This document shows, piece by piece, positions 41,291 through 50,586 of a stretch of DNA of 64,000 bases; the first letter of the stretch is position 1; every line of letters begins with the position of its first letter. A program made the position numbers and the translations under genes. The notes beneath the pieces were generated by a model, which worked only from the letters and a program-made list of their open reading frames with translations, was not told where the DNA came from and did not search any database. Origin of the DNA: CADEDH01 sp041394285 (GTDB lineage Bacteria > Actinomycetota > Acidimicrobiia > Acidimicrobiales > SZUA-35); contig JAWKIL010000005.1 in assembly GCA_041394285.1 (NCBI GenBank), forward strand, positions 316,221 through 380,220, written 5' to 3'.

Positions 41291-42298
41291 TCAGCGCGGA
41301 ACGGCGTACCAGTGCTCGGCGATACCCCAACCGGTCCGGTCACCCGTCCGAAAGCGAGCCAGCCCCTCGTTCACGAACGTGACCCCGTCGCGGCGGGGGA
41401 TCTTGGTGGGGCAGATCGACACCACCTCACCCGTCACCTCCACCGCCTCACCGCTGGCGTCGACGGCCGACAGCTCCACCGAGCGGTGTAGCAGCGGGTT
41501 GGCCGGATCGAACTCGGTGCGAATCGTCACCTCCACCAGGTCCATCGTCTCGCCCTCGCGCTGGATCCAGCCCTTGCCCCGGAACGAGCCGTCGCCCAGC
41601 CGCCCACAGGCGCCGCCCAGCGCCAGGTCGGGCCCGAAGTTCATCGAGAACCAGTTGAGGAAGCAGCCCTCGGTCACCTCGGCCGGGCCGGAGGCCTTGG
41701 CCCCCGAGCCGCTGGGCGCCTGCCAGGTACGGGGACCCCACGACTTGTCCCGGACGCCGAACCCCTCGACCGTCCACGTCTCGTCGTCGACCCGGATCTC
41801 TCCCGACACCCGCCCCGTCTGCTCGAAATGCCCCTGGCTTCCGCCCACGGCGTAGTGGGGGCCGGCGAGCGCCTCGAAGGTCACGGCCATGTCGAGCTCG
41901 GCCGGCCGGGCCCAGCCCGCCGGCCGGTCTCGGGTGGCGGCCAGCATCGCCGTGGGATCGGCCATGTCCTGACCCTCGCCCCGATAGACGATCTCCCACC
42001 GTTGAAACGGCTCGCCCCGCCGCAGGGTGAGGTTGCCGACGGTGGGATCGGCGTCGCCCATGGCGTCGACGGCGGCGGGCGACAGGTCGGTGCGGCGGCC
42101 GTAGGTGAACACCACCCGGCCGCCGGGAAGGTAGACGGCGTGGAGGGCGTCGGCCCAGCCGTCGTTGGGGCGGAACCCCATGCGGGTGAAAGCCCCCACC
42201 CCGCTCGCCGGGTCGACGAAGTTGAAGTAGTAGCTCTCGCTCCACGCCCCATGGTCGCCCACCGGGTGGAACAGCTCGTCGACCGGGTCGGCTGTCAT
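41291..42298 (-). CDS. AttH/CrtC-like (DUF7064-type) protein
   Basis: Protein of 335 residues. ESYYFNFVDPASGVGAFTRMGF at the start, a double lipocalin-like beta barrel and the core GFGVRDKSWGPRTWQA match proteins related to hydroxyneurosporene synthase/AttH and the DUF7064 group, which often accompany lipid or steroid metabolism genes in actinobacteria. The enzymatic role is unknown. It lies 10 bp downstream of an SDR gene and is probably co-transcribed. Confidence 0.7.
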   Translation of the reverse strand: MTADPVDELFHPVGDHGAWSESYYFNFVDPASGVGAFTRMGFRPNDGWADALHAVYLPGGRVVFTYGRRTDLSPAAVDAMGDADPTVGNLTLRRGEPFQRWEIVYRGEGQDMADPTAMLAATRDRPAGWARPAELDMAVTFEALAGPHYAVGGSQGHFEQTGRVSGEIRVDDETWTVEGFGVRDKSWGPRTWQAPSGSGAKASGPAEVTEGCFLNWFSMNFGPDLALGGACGRLGDGSFRGKGWIQREGETMDLVEVTIRTEFDPANPLLHRSVELSAVDASGEAVEVTGEVVSICPTKIPRRDGVTFVNEGLARFRTGDRTGWGIAEHWYAVPR

Positions 42299-42308
42299 GC
42301 CCTCCGGT

Positions 42309-43040
42309 CTAGCCGCCGAGCTGGCGGACGTCGAGCACGGAGCCGTTGGCCCAGTCGTCGGACACGGCCAGGGCCCAGATCTGCGCTCCCACCTGCCCCG
42401 GGTCGGACAGGTGACCCGCCGCGTAGAGGTCGCGGAACCGTTCGACGTTGGGGAACGCCGCCGACGTGCTGGACCGGATCTCGGCCTGCATCTCGGTGGC
42501 CACGATCCCGGGGCGCACCGCCGCCACCCGCACCAGGCCGTCGCCCTCGGCGATCTCCGTGGCCACGGTCTTCACCCACATCTCCACCGCCGCCTTGGCC
42601 GAGCAGTATCCCGACCAGCCGGGATACGGGCTCTCGGCCGCCCCGGACGACAGCTGGAGGATCACGGTGGGGCGCCCCAGGCGGCGGGCCGTACGGATGG
42701 CGGCGTCGCCCAGCACCTGGGGGGCGGCCGAGTTCAGCAGGACCAGGTTGCGGTAGGCGTCGGCGTCGACCGACCCGGCCGGCCCGATCGGGGTCAGCGT
42801 GGCCGAGTTGTGGACGAACACCACCCGATCGGGGGCCGCCAGCTCCACCAGCTGCTCGTACCAGTGGGTGAACACAGGCCAGGCCGCCGGGTCGGCCAGG
42901 TCCACCGTGAGCTGGCGCTCGATCTCGGTCGGCGTCCGGTTGACGGCGGCGACGGTGGCGCCCGAGCGGTCGGCGGCCACGGCGATGCCGGCCCCGATGC
43001 CCCGGGACGCTCCGGTGATGACGGCGAGGGTTGTGGTCAC
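42309..43040 (-). CDS. Short-chain dehydrogenase (sepiapterin-reductase-like)
   Basis: Protein of 243 residues from GTG 43040. TGASRGIGAGIAVAAD (9-24), FVHNSATLTPIGPAG and the SSGAAESPYPGWSGYCSAK active site (Ser, Tyr, Lys) are clear. VHNSATLTPIG in place of NNAG and the C-terminal end match the sepiapterin-reductase/YueD branch that reduces diketones. It forms an operon with the AttH-like gene. Substrate unknown. Confidence 0.88.
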   Translation of the reverse strand: MTTTLAVITGASRGIGAGIAVAADRSGATVAAVNRTPTEIERQLTVDLADPAAWPVFTHWYEQLVELAAPDRVVFVHNSATLTPIGPAGSVDADAYRNLVLLNSAAPQVLGDAAIRTARRLGRPTVILQLSSGAAESPYPGWSGYCSAKAAVEMWVKTVATEIAEGDGLVRVAAVRPGIVATEMQAEIRSSTSAAFPNVERFRDLYAAGHLSDPGQVGAQIWALAVSDDWANGSVLDVRQLGG

Positions 43041-43098
43041 GGCGCACCAGGTTGGCCGACCGCGCCCGCCGGCTCAAGCCCTAGTGTCGGATCGGGCC

Positions 43099-44454
43099 TC
43101 ACGGATCGACGACGGCCGGGACCACGGCGTCGCCCAGGAGGTCGGCGGCCAGGGCCAGCAGCCCCGCCTCACCGCCCGGTGGGGCCATGAGCTGGGCCCC
43201 CACCGGCGGGGCGCCGGGGGTCACGGGAGCCGGGACCGACAGCGCCGGCCAGCCGGTGACGTTGGCCAGGTACAGACGGTCGAACCATTCGTCACCGTCG
43301 GCAAGGTAGGGGTCCATGGGGCAGGAGCCGGCCATCCGGCCCAGGGGCACCACGGCCCGATCGATGGTCGGCGTCAGCAGGGCGTCGAACCCGGCCAGGT
43401 TGGCCTCGAGGTCGGCGGCCACCAGCTCACCGGTCACCAGGGCCCCGGAACGGGCTCGGGGCGGGAGGGCCGCCACCCGCTCCAGCATCTCCAGGGTGTT
43501 CGGCTCCAGGTTGGGCGCCGCCGCCGGGCGGCCGGTTCGGGCCGCGGTGGCGTGTATCAGCTCGGCGATACCCAGCCCGAACAGGGGGAACCAGGTGGAC
43601 ATGAGCTGCTCGTAGCTGAACGGCCGCCCGATCGGTTCCACCGTGTGACCGGCCGCCTCCAGGTTCCGGGCCGTCGCCTCCACCGCCGCCGTGACGGCCG
43701 GCTCGGTGGTGCCGCCGGCCCAGTGGCCGAGGCTGAGCGCGATCCGCCGGGGTCGGCTGGGGGTCGGGGGGCCCGGCGCCGGGGACGCCAGCGCCCCGAG
43801 GGCGACGGTGAGGTCCCGCACCGAGCGGGCGATCACCAGCTCCACCAGCAGGCCGCTCCAGTCGAACCCGCAGCCGGGCACCCGACCCCGACCCGGCTTG
43901 AGGCCCAGCAGACCGGTGACCGACGCCGGTATCCGGATGGAACCGGCCGAATCGGAGGCGTGGGCCAGCGGCACCACGCCGGCCCGTACGGCAGCGGCGG
44001 CGCCGCCCGACGAACCACCGGCCGAGGTGGACGGATCGATCGGGTTGCGGGTGGGTCCGACGAGCTCGGTCTCGGTCGTGCCGTGCTGGGCGAACTCGGG
44101 CACCGCGGTGCGGCCCAGCACCTGGGCGCCGGCGGCGGCCACGGCCCGGAAATAGGGGCTCGTCTCGCCCGCCCGGAGGCCCACCGCCAGGCGCGACCCC
44201 ATCTCCACCAGGCGCCCGGCCTCGGCGGACCCGATGTCCTTGCGCAGGAACGGCACCCCGGTCAGCGGGCCACCGGCCGGCGGGACGACCACCGTCTCGC
44301 GGTCGTACCACTCGACGACGGCGTTGATCACGGGGTGGGTATGGGCGTGCTGGGCGCCGGCAGCGGCGGCCAGCTCAGCGGCCGTCACCTCGCCTGCGAG
44401 CACCAGGCCGGCCAGAGCAGTGGCGTCGTGGCTCGTGTACTCCCGGCGATCCAC
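43099..44454 (-). CDS. Amidase-signature hydrolase
   Basis: Protein of 451 residues from GTG 44454. The Ser-cisSer-Lys triad is in RKDIG (Lys72), AGGSSGG (about 145-151) and DSAGSIRIPAS (Ser172); the canonical DxGGS is DSAGS here. The C-terminal half has LTPTIDRAVVPLG and LSVPAPVTPGAPPVGAQLMA. The family hydrolyses amides such as aryl or aliphatic amides and is also the GatA fold; no GatB/C genes are near. TAGACT six bases before GTG suggests a leaderless mRNA. Confidence 0.88.
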   Translation of the reverse strand: MDRREYTSHDATALAGLVLAGEVTAAELAAAAGAQHAHTHPVINAVVEWYDRETVVVPPAGGPLTGVPFLRKDIGSAEAGRLVEMGSRLAVGLRAGETSPYFRAVAAAGAQVLGRTAVPEFAQHGTTETELVGPTRNPIDPSTSAGGSSGGAAAAVRAGVVPLAHASDSAGSIRIPASVTGLLGLKPGRGRVPGCGFDWSGLLVELVIARSVRDLTVALGALASPAPGPPTPSRPRRIALSLGHWAGGTTEPAVTAAVEATARNLEAAGHTVEPIGRPFSYEQLMSTWFPLFGLGIAELIHATAARTGRPAAAPNLEPNTLEMLERVAALPPRARSGALVTGELVAADLEANLAGFDALLTPTIDRAVVPLGRMAGSCPMDPYLADGDEWFDRLYLANVTGWPALSVPAPVTPGAPPVGAQLMAPPGGEAGLLALAADLLGDAVVPAVVDP

Positions 44455-44531
44455 CGGCTGAGTCTAGGCCCCGGCCCCCGGACGCTGCCGCTGTCACCAC
44501 GGGTGACTAGCCTCTGCCCAGGAGGACGGCG

Positions 44532-47500
44532 ATGGGGGACGAGACCGATCGGGCGGGGCGGGCGTTCCGCCGGGTGATGGCGGCCGCCACCGCCGTGCTG
44601 GTGGGTTCGTGGCTGGTGATGAACGCAGCCACCGGACTGCTCCAGGCCATGTCGCCCGGTACCTGCCGGCCCGGGGGCATCATCGACGCCCAGTTCCCGG
44701 GGGCCACCCGGGCCGAACTCACCGAAACCGTCACCGGCTGGGTGCTGTTCGACCTCGAGACCCGGGGGTTCACCATCGATCCCGGCCGCTGTGCCCTGGC
44801 CGCCAGTCCCGCCGTGGGCGGCGCCCCGGCCACCGCTGCGGGAGCCGAAACCCAACCCGACAGCGAGCCGCGGACTCTCGACGTGCGGTCGGGCCTGTCG
44901 ATCGCCCGGGCCTGGCTGCTGACCGACCTGCTGGGCTTCATGCCGGCCTACGTCGTACTGCTGGTGGGGGCCCAGCGCTGGGCCGCGCAACGGCGGATGG
45001 CCCGCCGCGGCTCCACGTCGGTCCCGGCCGGCCTCGTGGGGGCGTTCGCCGCCCATCCCGCTCTCGCCCTGGCGGCGGTCGTCGGTGGGCTGGCCGACGC
45101 CGCCGAGAACCTCCAGATCCTGGCCCGGCTGGGCCGCTGGTGGCGGGTGGACGACCTGGGCCCGAACGTGGTCATCGGCTCGGGTGCGCTCCGGCTCGTC
45201 CACCTGGCCGGCGGGATCAAGACCGTGCTGGTGGCGGTGGCCACCCTCGGGGCGCTGGTGTCGGTCGCCGCCTGGCTGGCCGGTCGGGCCCGCCCCGTGC
45301 TCGACGCCGGGCGCCACCTGTGGGTCCAGGCTGCGGTGGCGGCGGTGTTCACGGTGGGGCTGTTGGTGCCCGGCCAGTCGTCCGATGCCGTCCGTCGCCT
45401 GTCGCCCACCCAGTGGGTGGCGTCGCTCGGGGCGCTCTGCGTGCTGGCCGCCGTGCTGGCGCTGACCGGTTACGGGGCCCTGAAACCCCGGGCCGCCGGG
45501 CTGGCCGGCTCCCGGGCGACGGCCGGCGACGGTCGGGGCGGCGGCCTGCGTATCCGGTGGCTCGAAAGCGACTCCCCCCATTCGGTGGCCGACTGGGGGC
45601 GCTGGCTGCGGGGCCGACCAGGAGCCCTGCGCCGGCTGGTCACGGTCGAGCGCCTCCGGGCCACCCGGGTGGGTCTCACCGTGACCCTCGCCGGCCTCGC
45701 CGTGGTAGCCGCCTCGGTGGTGCTCCCGTGGCGAGGTCTGCGGGTGCCGGGCGGGCTGGTGGCCCTGGTGGGCCTGGCCTCGCTGGCGATCGACGCTGCC
45801 ACCGCCACCCGATCGCGGCCCGGCGCCGCCGACGACAACCGGGCGTGGCAGGTGGAACCGGCGGGGGCGGCCGCCGCCGGCGGCCCCGTTCAGCCTCCTC
45901 CCCCTCGGGGCGACCTCGGCCTGCGTCTGCGGATCGCGGCGCTCATCGGCGGCCTGGTACCGGCGGCGCTGGCCGTGGTGGCGGTACGGGCCGCCGCCAC
46001 CGACGTGCTGTTCCTGGCCCCCGGCGGCGCCCGCCAGGGACAGCTCGCCCTCCGGCTGGCGGTGGGCCTCGGGCTGCTGGCGGCCGTGCCGCTCGCCATG
46101 CGCGGCCTGCAGGTCCTGGCCCGTTGGGTCGGGGCCCTACCCGACAGCGGCCGCCGGCGGGTATTGGCGGCGCTGGTGGCGCTGCACGCTCCGGCGGTGC
46201 TGTTCCACGATCCCGACATCGTCGTCGGTCATGCCCACCGCCTGGGGGCCCTCGTGCTGCTGGCCGTCTTCCTGTCGGGCTTCTGCCTGATCGGCTCGAT
46301 GGCCGACACCGTCTCAGTGGCGGTGGCCGAGGTGCCGTGGCTCCGCCCCTATGTGGTCCCGTCGGCGCTGCGCCAGCTCTCGCTCCAACGGCCCCCGCTG
46401 ATGGGCCTGCTCGTGATCTGGGTGGCGCTGTCGCCGCTGGGAGGATCGCTCAACGGCTACCACACGGTGCCCAGCCTCCCCGACCACCCGGTCCCCACTC
46501 CCCTGCGCAGCAACTCCTTCATCGAAGCGTGGGCGGCCGCCCGGGGGCTCGACGGGGCCGAGACCGGCACCCCGGTGGCCGACACACCGGCGGCCGACGC
46601 CCCTGGCGCTGATACGGCTGGCGCCGCCCCGATGCCGGTCCTCCTGGTGGCGGCGTCCGGCGGTGGTATCCGGGCCGCCTACTGGACGGCGGCCGTGGTC
46701 GACTGCCTGGTGGAGCGCACCGACGGCGACGGCGACGACGACCCGTGCGCCGACCCCACCACCGACGACGACCGGGCCCGGGCCGCCTCCCGCCGAGACC
46801 GGTTCCTGCTCGGCTCGGGCATCTCGGGCGGCAGCCTGGGCCTCACCGCCTACGTCACCGTCGCCAGGCCGGCCTGGGTGCCCCGCGGCGGCTCGGGCCC
46901 GGCGGCCGGCGCCACCGCCGTGGGCGGCCCGCCCGGGCGCTGGTACGCCGACCGCCTGGGCGACGACTACCTGGCCCCGGTGGTGGCCTCCTGGCTGTTC
47001 AACGACGGGCTCAACTCCCTGCTCCGGCCGGATCAGGGGGTGGACCGGGGCGCGGTCCTGGAACGGGCGTGGTCGGCCTCGTGGCCCGATGGCGGTCTGA
47101 CCCGACCCTGGTTCAACGCTCAGGCCACCGGTCTGGAGCCGCTCCTCGTGCTCAACGGCTACAGCGTGAACGACGGTTGCCGCTTCGCGGTCAGCCCCAT
47201 CAACACCAACGCCCGCCGCACCGCCAACACCTGCCGCAGCCCCGAGTCCGACGGCGAGACCCTGCTCGACGCCACCATCGACGCCGCCGACGTGCTGTGC
47301 GACGACATAACCGCCGCCAGCGCCGCCCTGCTGTCGGCCCGGTTCCCCTTCGTCAGCCCGTCGGGCCGGATCGACCGGTGCGACGGAGGCCCCCGCCTGC
47401 CCGAATCGGTGGACGTGGTGGACGGCGGCTACCGGGAGACCTCGGGCGCCTCCAGCGTGGTGGAGGCCTGGCCCCGGCTGGGGACCGAGCTGGCCACCGC

Positions 47501-47906
47501 CTCCGGACGCTGCGTGGTGCCGGTGTTCGTCCAGATCGACAACGGCTACCGCAGCGACGAGATCGCCCCCGCGGGTTCGTCGGGCCAGCTGCTGGCGCCG
47601 CTGATCGGGTTGAGCAACACCGCCGCCGGCTACGAGGCGGCGGCCCGCAGCGCCAGCCGCCGGCAGTTCGACCAGTGGTTCACGATCACCACCCGGGCCC
47701 ACCCCGGCTCCCAGGCCCCGCTCGGGTGGGTCCTGTCGGGCGACGCCAAGGCCGACCTGGAGAACCAGCTGCAGGTGAACGCCGAGGGCATCCGGGCCGT
47801 GCGGGCCCTGCTCGACGGGGGCGTCCCGTCGAGCACGCCGTCGGCCATCTGCCCGGGCGAGACGCCGCTGGCCGCCGGCGACAACCCGGGCGCGGCCGCT
47901 CAGTAA
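44532..47906 (+). CDS. Large membrane protein with C-terminal patatin-like lipase domain
   Basis: Protein of 1124 residues; ATG 44532 follows GGAGG. The first 650 residues hold many hydrophobic helices (about 10-14) separated by short loops. After a Thr/Ala/Pro linker, residues about 700-1040 form a patatin-like phospholipase: oxyanion loop AASGGGIRAAYWTA (about 704), nucleophile GSGISGGSLGL (about 760) and the acid motif VVDGGYRETSGASS (about 963). So the catalytic dyad is intact. An N-terminal multispan domain fused to patatin could act on membrane lipids at the inner face or mediate signalling. The fusion is unusual. Function unknown. Confidence 0.78.
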   Translation: MGDETDRAGRAFRRVMAAATAVLVGSWLVMNAATGLLQAMSPGTCRPGGIIDAQFPGATRAELTETVTGWVLFDLETRGFTIDPGRCALAASPAVGGAPATAAGAETQPDSEPRTLDVRSGLSIARAWLLTDLLGFMPAYVVLLVGAQRWAAQRRMARRGSTSVPAGLVGAFAAHPALALAAVVGGLADAAENLQILARLGRWWRVDDLGPNVVIGSGALRLVHLAGGIKTVLVAVATLGALVSVAAWLAGRARPVLDAGRHLWVQAAVAAVFTVGLLVPGQSSDAVRRLSPTQWVASLGALCVLAAVLALTGYGALKPRAAGLAGSRATAGDGRGGGLRIRWLESDSPHSVADWGRWLRGRPGALRRLVTVERLRATRVGLTVTLAGLAVVAASVVLPWRGLRVPGGLVALVGLASLAIDAATATRSRPGAADDNRAWQVEPAGAAAAGGPVQPPPPRGDLGLRLRIAALIGGLVPAALAVVAVRAAATDVLFLAPGGARQGQLALRLAVGLGLLAAVPLAMRGLQVLARWVGALPDSGRRRVLAALVALHAPAVLFHDPDIVVGHAHRLGALVLLAVFLSGFCLIGSMADTVSVAVAEVPWLRPYVVPSALRQLSLQRPPLMGLLVIWVALSPLGGSLNGYHTVPSLPDHPVPTPLRSNSFIEAWAAARGLDGAETGTPVADTPAADAPGADTAGAAPMPVLLVAASGGGIRAAYWTAAVVDCLVERTDGDGDDDPCADPTTDDDRARAASRRDRFLLGSGISGGSLGLTAYVTVARPAWVPRGGSGPAAGATAVGGPPGRWYADRLGDDYLAPVVASWLFNDGLNSLLRPDQGVDRGAVLERAWSASWPDGGLTRPWFNAQATGLEPLLVLNGYSVNDGCRFAVSPINTNARRTANTCRSPESDGETLLDATIDAADVLCDDITAASAALLSARFPFVSPSGRIDRCDGGPRLPESVDVVDGGYRETSGASSVVEAWPRLGTELATASGRCVVPVFVQIDNGYRSDEIAPAGSSGQLLAPLIGLSNTAAGYEAAARSASRRQFDQWFTITTRAHPGSQAPLGWVLSGDAKADLENQLQVNAEGIRAVRALLDGGVPSSTPSAICPGETPLAAGDNPGAAAQ

Positions 47907-48895
47907 CCGAGCTTCTTGTCCACCACCCCGTCGAGCGGCTCGCCCCGCTGGGCCCGGCCCAGGTTGTCGCAGAAGCGGTTGACGTTGCGGATGGAGCGGA
48001 GCTGGCTGGCCCCGGCCGTGTGGGGGGTCATGGCCACGTTCGGGTGGTGGAACAGGGGATGATCGGCCGGCAGGGGCTCACCGGGGGCCACGTCGGTGGC
48101 CAGCCCGCCCAGCTGGCCGCTCTCCAGCGCCCGCACCACGGAGGCGTCGTCGAAGATCTCGCCCCGGGTGACGTTCACCACGTAGGCCCCCGGTTTCATC
48201 TTGGCGAAGGTGGCGTCGTTGAACAGGCCGTTGGTCTCGGGGGTGAGCGGGCAGCAGATGGCCACCACGTCGGACTGGCCCAGCAGGTCGTCGAGCCGGC
48301 TGGCCGGCCAGACCTCGGCCACGCCGTGATCGCCGGGGGAAGGGAACTCGTCGACGGCGATCGTCTGCATGCCGAAGGCGACGGCCCGCTTGGCCATGGC
48401 CCGCCCTGTGCCGCCGAAGCCGATGATCCCCATCGTCATGCCCTCCAGCTCCACCTCCTTCATCCGCATGTCGACCCGCTTGGACCAGGCGTCGGGGCCG
48501 AGGCGGAGGGCGGTGCCGATCTGCCGGGTGAGGGCCAGCAGCAGGCCCCAGCCGGTGTCGGCCAGGTGGCCGCCCACGAGCCCCTTCTCCCCGGTGAGGA
48601 TCACATCGCTGTTCACGAAGGCGGGGAACAGGAGGGAATCGACCCCCGAGGCGATGGCGTGGACCCAGCGCAGGCCGGGGGCGGCGGCGAACAGCGGCTC
48701 GTTGATGATGCCGAAGACGACCTCCACGTCGGCCGCCTGGGAGGCGGCGTCGCGCATGCCCTTGGCCAGCCGCACGGTGGAGCCGGCGGGAGCGGCGGCC
48801 GAGATCGCCTCCAGGAACTCGGGCTTGGCCTCGGGCAGGGTCAGGCCCTCGATCACCAGGATGGTGGTGGGGCCGTCGAGCGTGATGGTCGTCAT
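47900..48895 (-). CDS. D-isomer-specific 2-hydroxyacid dehydrogenase
   Basis: Protein of 331 residues. The NAD motif GIIGFGGTGRAMAKRA is central; catalytic residues are Arg in NVTRGEIFDD, Glu in DVAPGEPLP and His in MTPHTAGAS. The N-terminal domain is the usual flavodoxin-like catalytic half. Members reduce 2-oxoacids to D-2-hydroxyacids (glyoxylate/hydroxypyruvate type). The stop overlaps the end of the convergent patatin gene by 7 bp. TACGGT six bases before ATG suggests a leaderless transcript. Confidence 0.9.
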   Translation of the reverse strand: MTTITLDGPTTILVIEGLTLPEAKPEFLEAISAAAPAGSTVRLAKGMRDAASQAADVEVVFGIINEPLFAAAPGLRWVHAIASGVDSLLFPAFVNSDVILTGEKGLVGGHLADTGWGLLLALTRQIGTALRLGPDAWSKRVDMRMKEVELEGMTMGIIGFGGTGRAMAKRAVAFGMQTIAVDEFPSPGDHGVAEVWPASRLDDLLGQSDVVAICCPLTPETNGLFNDATFAKMKPGAYVVNVTRGEIFDDASVVRALESGQLGGLATDVAPGEPLPADHPLFHHPNVAMTPHTAGASQLRSIRNVNRFCDNLGRAQRGEPLDGVVDKKLGY

Positions 48896-48907
48896 GTCGG
48901 AACCGTA
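48896..48907 (-). promoter_or_regulatory. Leaderless-type -10 box of the hydroxyacid dehydrogenase gene
   Basis: On the minus strand TACGGT (48907-48902) stands 6 nt before ATG 48895, and there is no Shine-Dalgarno sequence. Confidence 0.45.
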
Positions 48908-49062
48908 CCGGCGTCGGCCGGGACCGGCCAGCGGGCCGCCGGTGGTGTGACCGGGGTCGGTGGCGGGGTAGCCGAACGGGGTGTGCGGGCTGCGCTACGG
49001 TGGCACCGACCCGCCGACACCGCCCATCCCGCCGCCCGCACCGCACGAGGTCACCCACCACC

Positions 49063-50496
49063 ATGGACGTGCAACTCGAGTTCCGCCTCCCGTCGGCCGG
49101 CGACGGCGCGCTCAAGGCCGAGATCGTGGAGTGGTTCGTTTCCGTGGGTCAACGGGTGGATCCCGGCGACCTCCTGTGCACCGTCGAGACCGAGAAGTCG
49201 ATGGTGGACCTCACGGCCCCGTTCACCGGCTGGGTCACCCGGCTGGGGGGCGAGGTGGGTGAGATGCTGGAGATCGGCTCCATCCTGGTGACGGCGAGCC
49301 TCGACCCTCCGCCCGGAGCCGGCGACGGCGCCGCCCCGGTGACGGCTGGCGCCGGAAGCGACGACGACGAACCGCAGATCATCGACGACGATCCCCCGAA
49401 GGCGGGCCGCACCAACGCCGACGACAACGACGGCGGGAAGGATCGGGGCGACGCCGGCGGCGTCGTGGTGTCGCCCATGGTGCGCCGCCTGGCCGAAGAG
49501 TTCGGTGTCGACCTCCACTCCCTCACCGGGACCGGGCCCGACGGCCGCATCACCCGGGCCGACGTGCAGCGGGCCGCCTTCGGCACCGTCATCGGCGAAC
49601 CGACCCCGGCCGACCCGGCGCCCGTACCGGTCACCACCGACACCACCATCTCCACCCCGGTCGACCCGGAGGCCAGCGACGACATCCTGGCCGGCCATCA
49701 CCATCCGCCTCCCGCCCATCGCCCGACCGCCCCGGCCGAGCCCCTGACCCCCGCCGATCTCATGCCCTCCACTCCCGCCGCCACCCCGTCCCCCTCGGCC
49801 CGACCGGTCCCGGCCAGCGCCGGCTCCGACCGGGCCCGTACCGGCCGCGCCACCGAACCGGTGGTGGTGCCCGACGCCGCCTTCGGCCACACCCTCACGC
49901 TCTACCGGGAGGTGGAGGTGGAACAGCTGTTGCGGGCCCACGAACGCCTCCACGCCACGATCGACGGCGGCCTACCGCTGGAAGCCCTGTTCATGCGGCT
50001 GGCCCTCCCGGTGCTGGTGGAGCACCCCCGGATGAACGCCCGGGTCGACGTGGAGCACCAGCTCGTGCCGGCCGACCACTACGACGTGGCCTTCACCTGC
50101 GCCGGCCCCCGCGGCCTGGCCGCCCCGGTGGTGCGCCAGGTCAACGACCGCTCGCTGCGGGCCCTGGGCCGGGCCGTGGCCGACCTGGCGGGCCGGGCCG
50201 GCCAGGGCCGTCTCCGGGCCGGCGAGACCGGGGGCCAGACGTTCACCGTGCACAACCTGGGCCCGCTGGGGGTCACGGCCGGCACCACCACCCTGCCCGC
50301 CGGCACCGCCGCCCTCGTCAGCTACGGCCAACCCCGGCCCAGCCTGCGGCTGGTGGCCGGCGCCCCCCGAGAGGTGCCGGTGATGACGGTGGGCGTGACC
50401 GTGGACCACCGCCTCGTCGACGACGGCGAAGCCGCCCGGTTCCTGGCCAAGATCGGTCTCTACCTGGAAGAGCCCATCCTCGCCTTCACCGATTAA
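49063..50496 (+). CDS. 2-oxoacid dehydrogenase E2-like acyltransferase (lipoyl protein)
   Basis: Protein of 477 residues. The lipoyl domain carries Lys45 in VETEKSMVDL; the E3/E1-binding domain lies near 138-172 (VVSPMVRRLAEEFGVDLHSL, GTGPDGRITRADVQ). A long Pro/Ala/Thr linker follows, then a catalytic domain from about 265. The active-site motif, normally HxxxDG, reads VDHRLVDDGEAA, with one extra Asp. No E1 or E3 genes are adjacent, so this is an orphan E2-like protein; partners may be encoded elsewhere, or it may have a different acyltransferase role. Confidence 0.85.
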   Translation: MDVQLEFRLPSAGDGALKAEIVEWFVSVGQRVDPGDLLCTVETEKSMVDLTAPFTGWVTRLGGEVGEMLEIGSILVTASLDPPPGAGDGAAPVTAGAGSDDDEPQIIDDDPPKAGRTNADDNDGGKDRGDAGGVVVSPMVRRLAEEFGVDLHSLTGTGPDGRITRADVQRAAFGTVIGEPTPADPAPVPVTTDTTISTPVDPEASDDILAGHHHPPPAHRPTAPAEPLTPADLMPSTPAATPSPSARPVPASAGSDRARTGRATEPVVVPDAAFGHTLTLYREVEVEQLLRAHERLHATIDGGLPLEALFMRLALPVLVEHPRMNARVDVEHQLVPADHYDVAFTCAGPRGLAAPVVRQVNDRSLRALGRAVADLAGRAGQGRLRAGETGGQTFTVHNLGPLGVTAGTTTLPAGTAALVSYGQPRPSLRLVAGAPREVPVMTVGVTVDHRLVDDGEAARFLAKIGLYLEEPILAFTD

Positions 50497-50498
50497 GG

Positions 50499-50560
50499 GT
50501 GCCCTGCGGGCACCTCGGGTTCGCCTCCGGCGAACACCGGCGAGTGTGCCCTGCGGGCAC
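50499..50560. terminator. Three stem-loops within a duplicated segment
   Basis: GTGCCC-tgc-GGGCAC occurs twice (50499-50513 and 50546-50560) as part of a 23-bp direct repeat, with GTTCGCC-tcc-GGCGAAC (50519-50535) between. They follow the E2 gene and probably terminate it before the TPR gene. Confidence 0.55.
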
Positions 50561-50586
50561 CTCGGGTTCTCTGGTTGACTGGTTGG

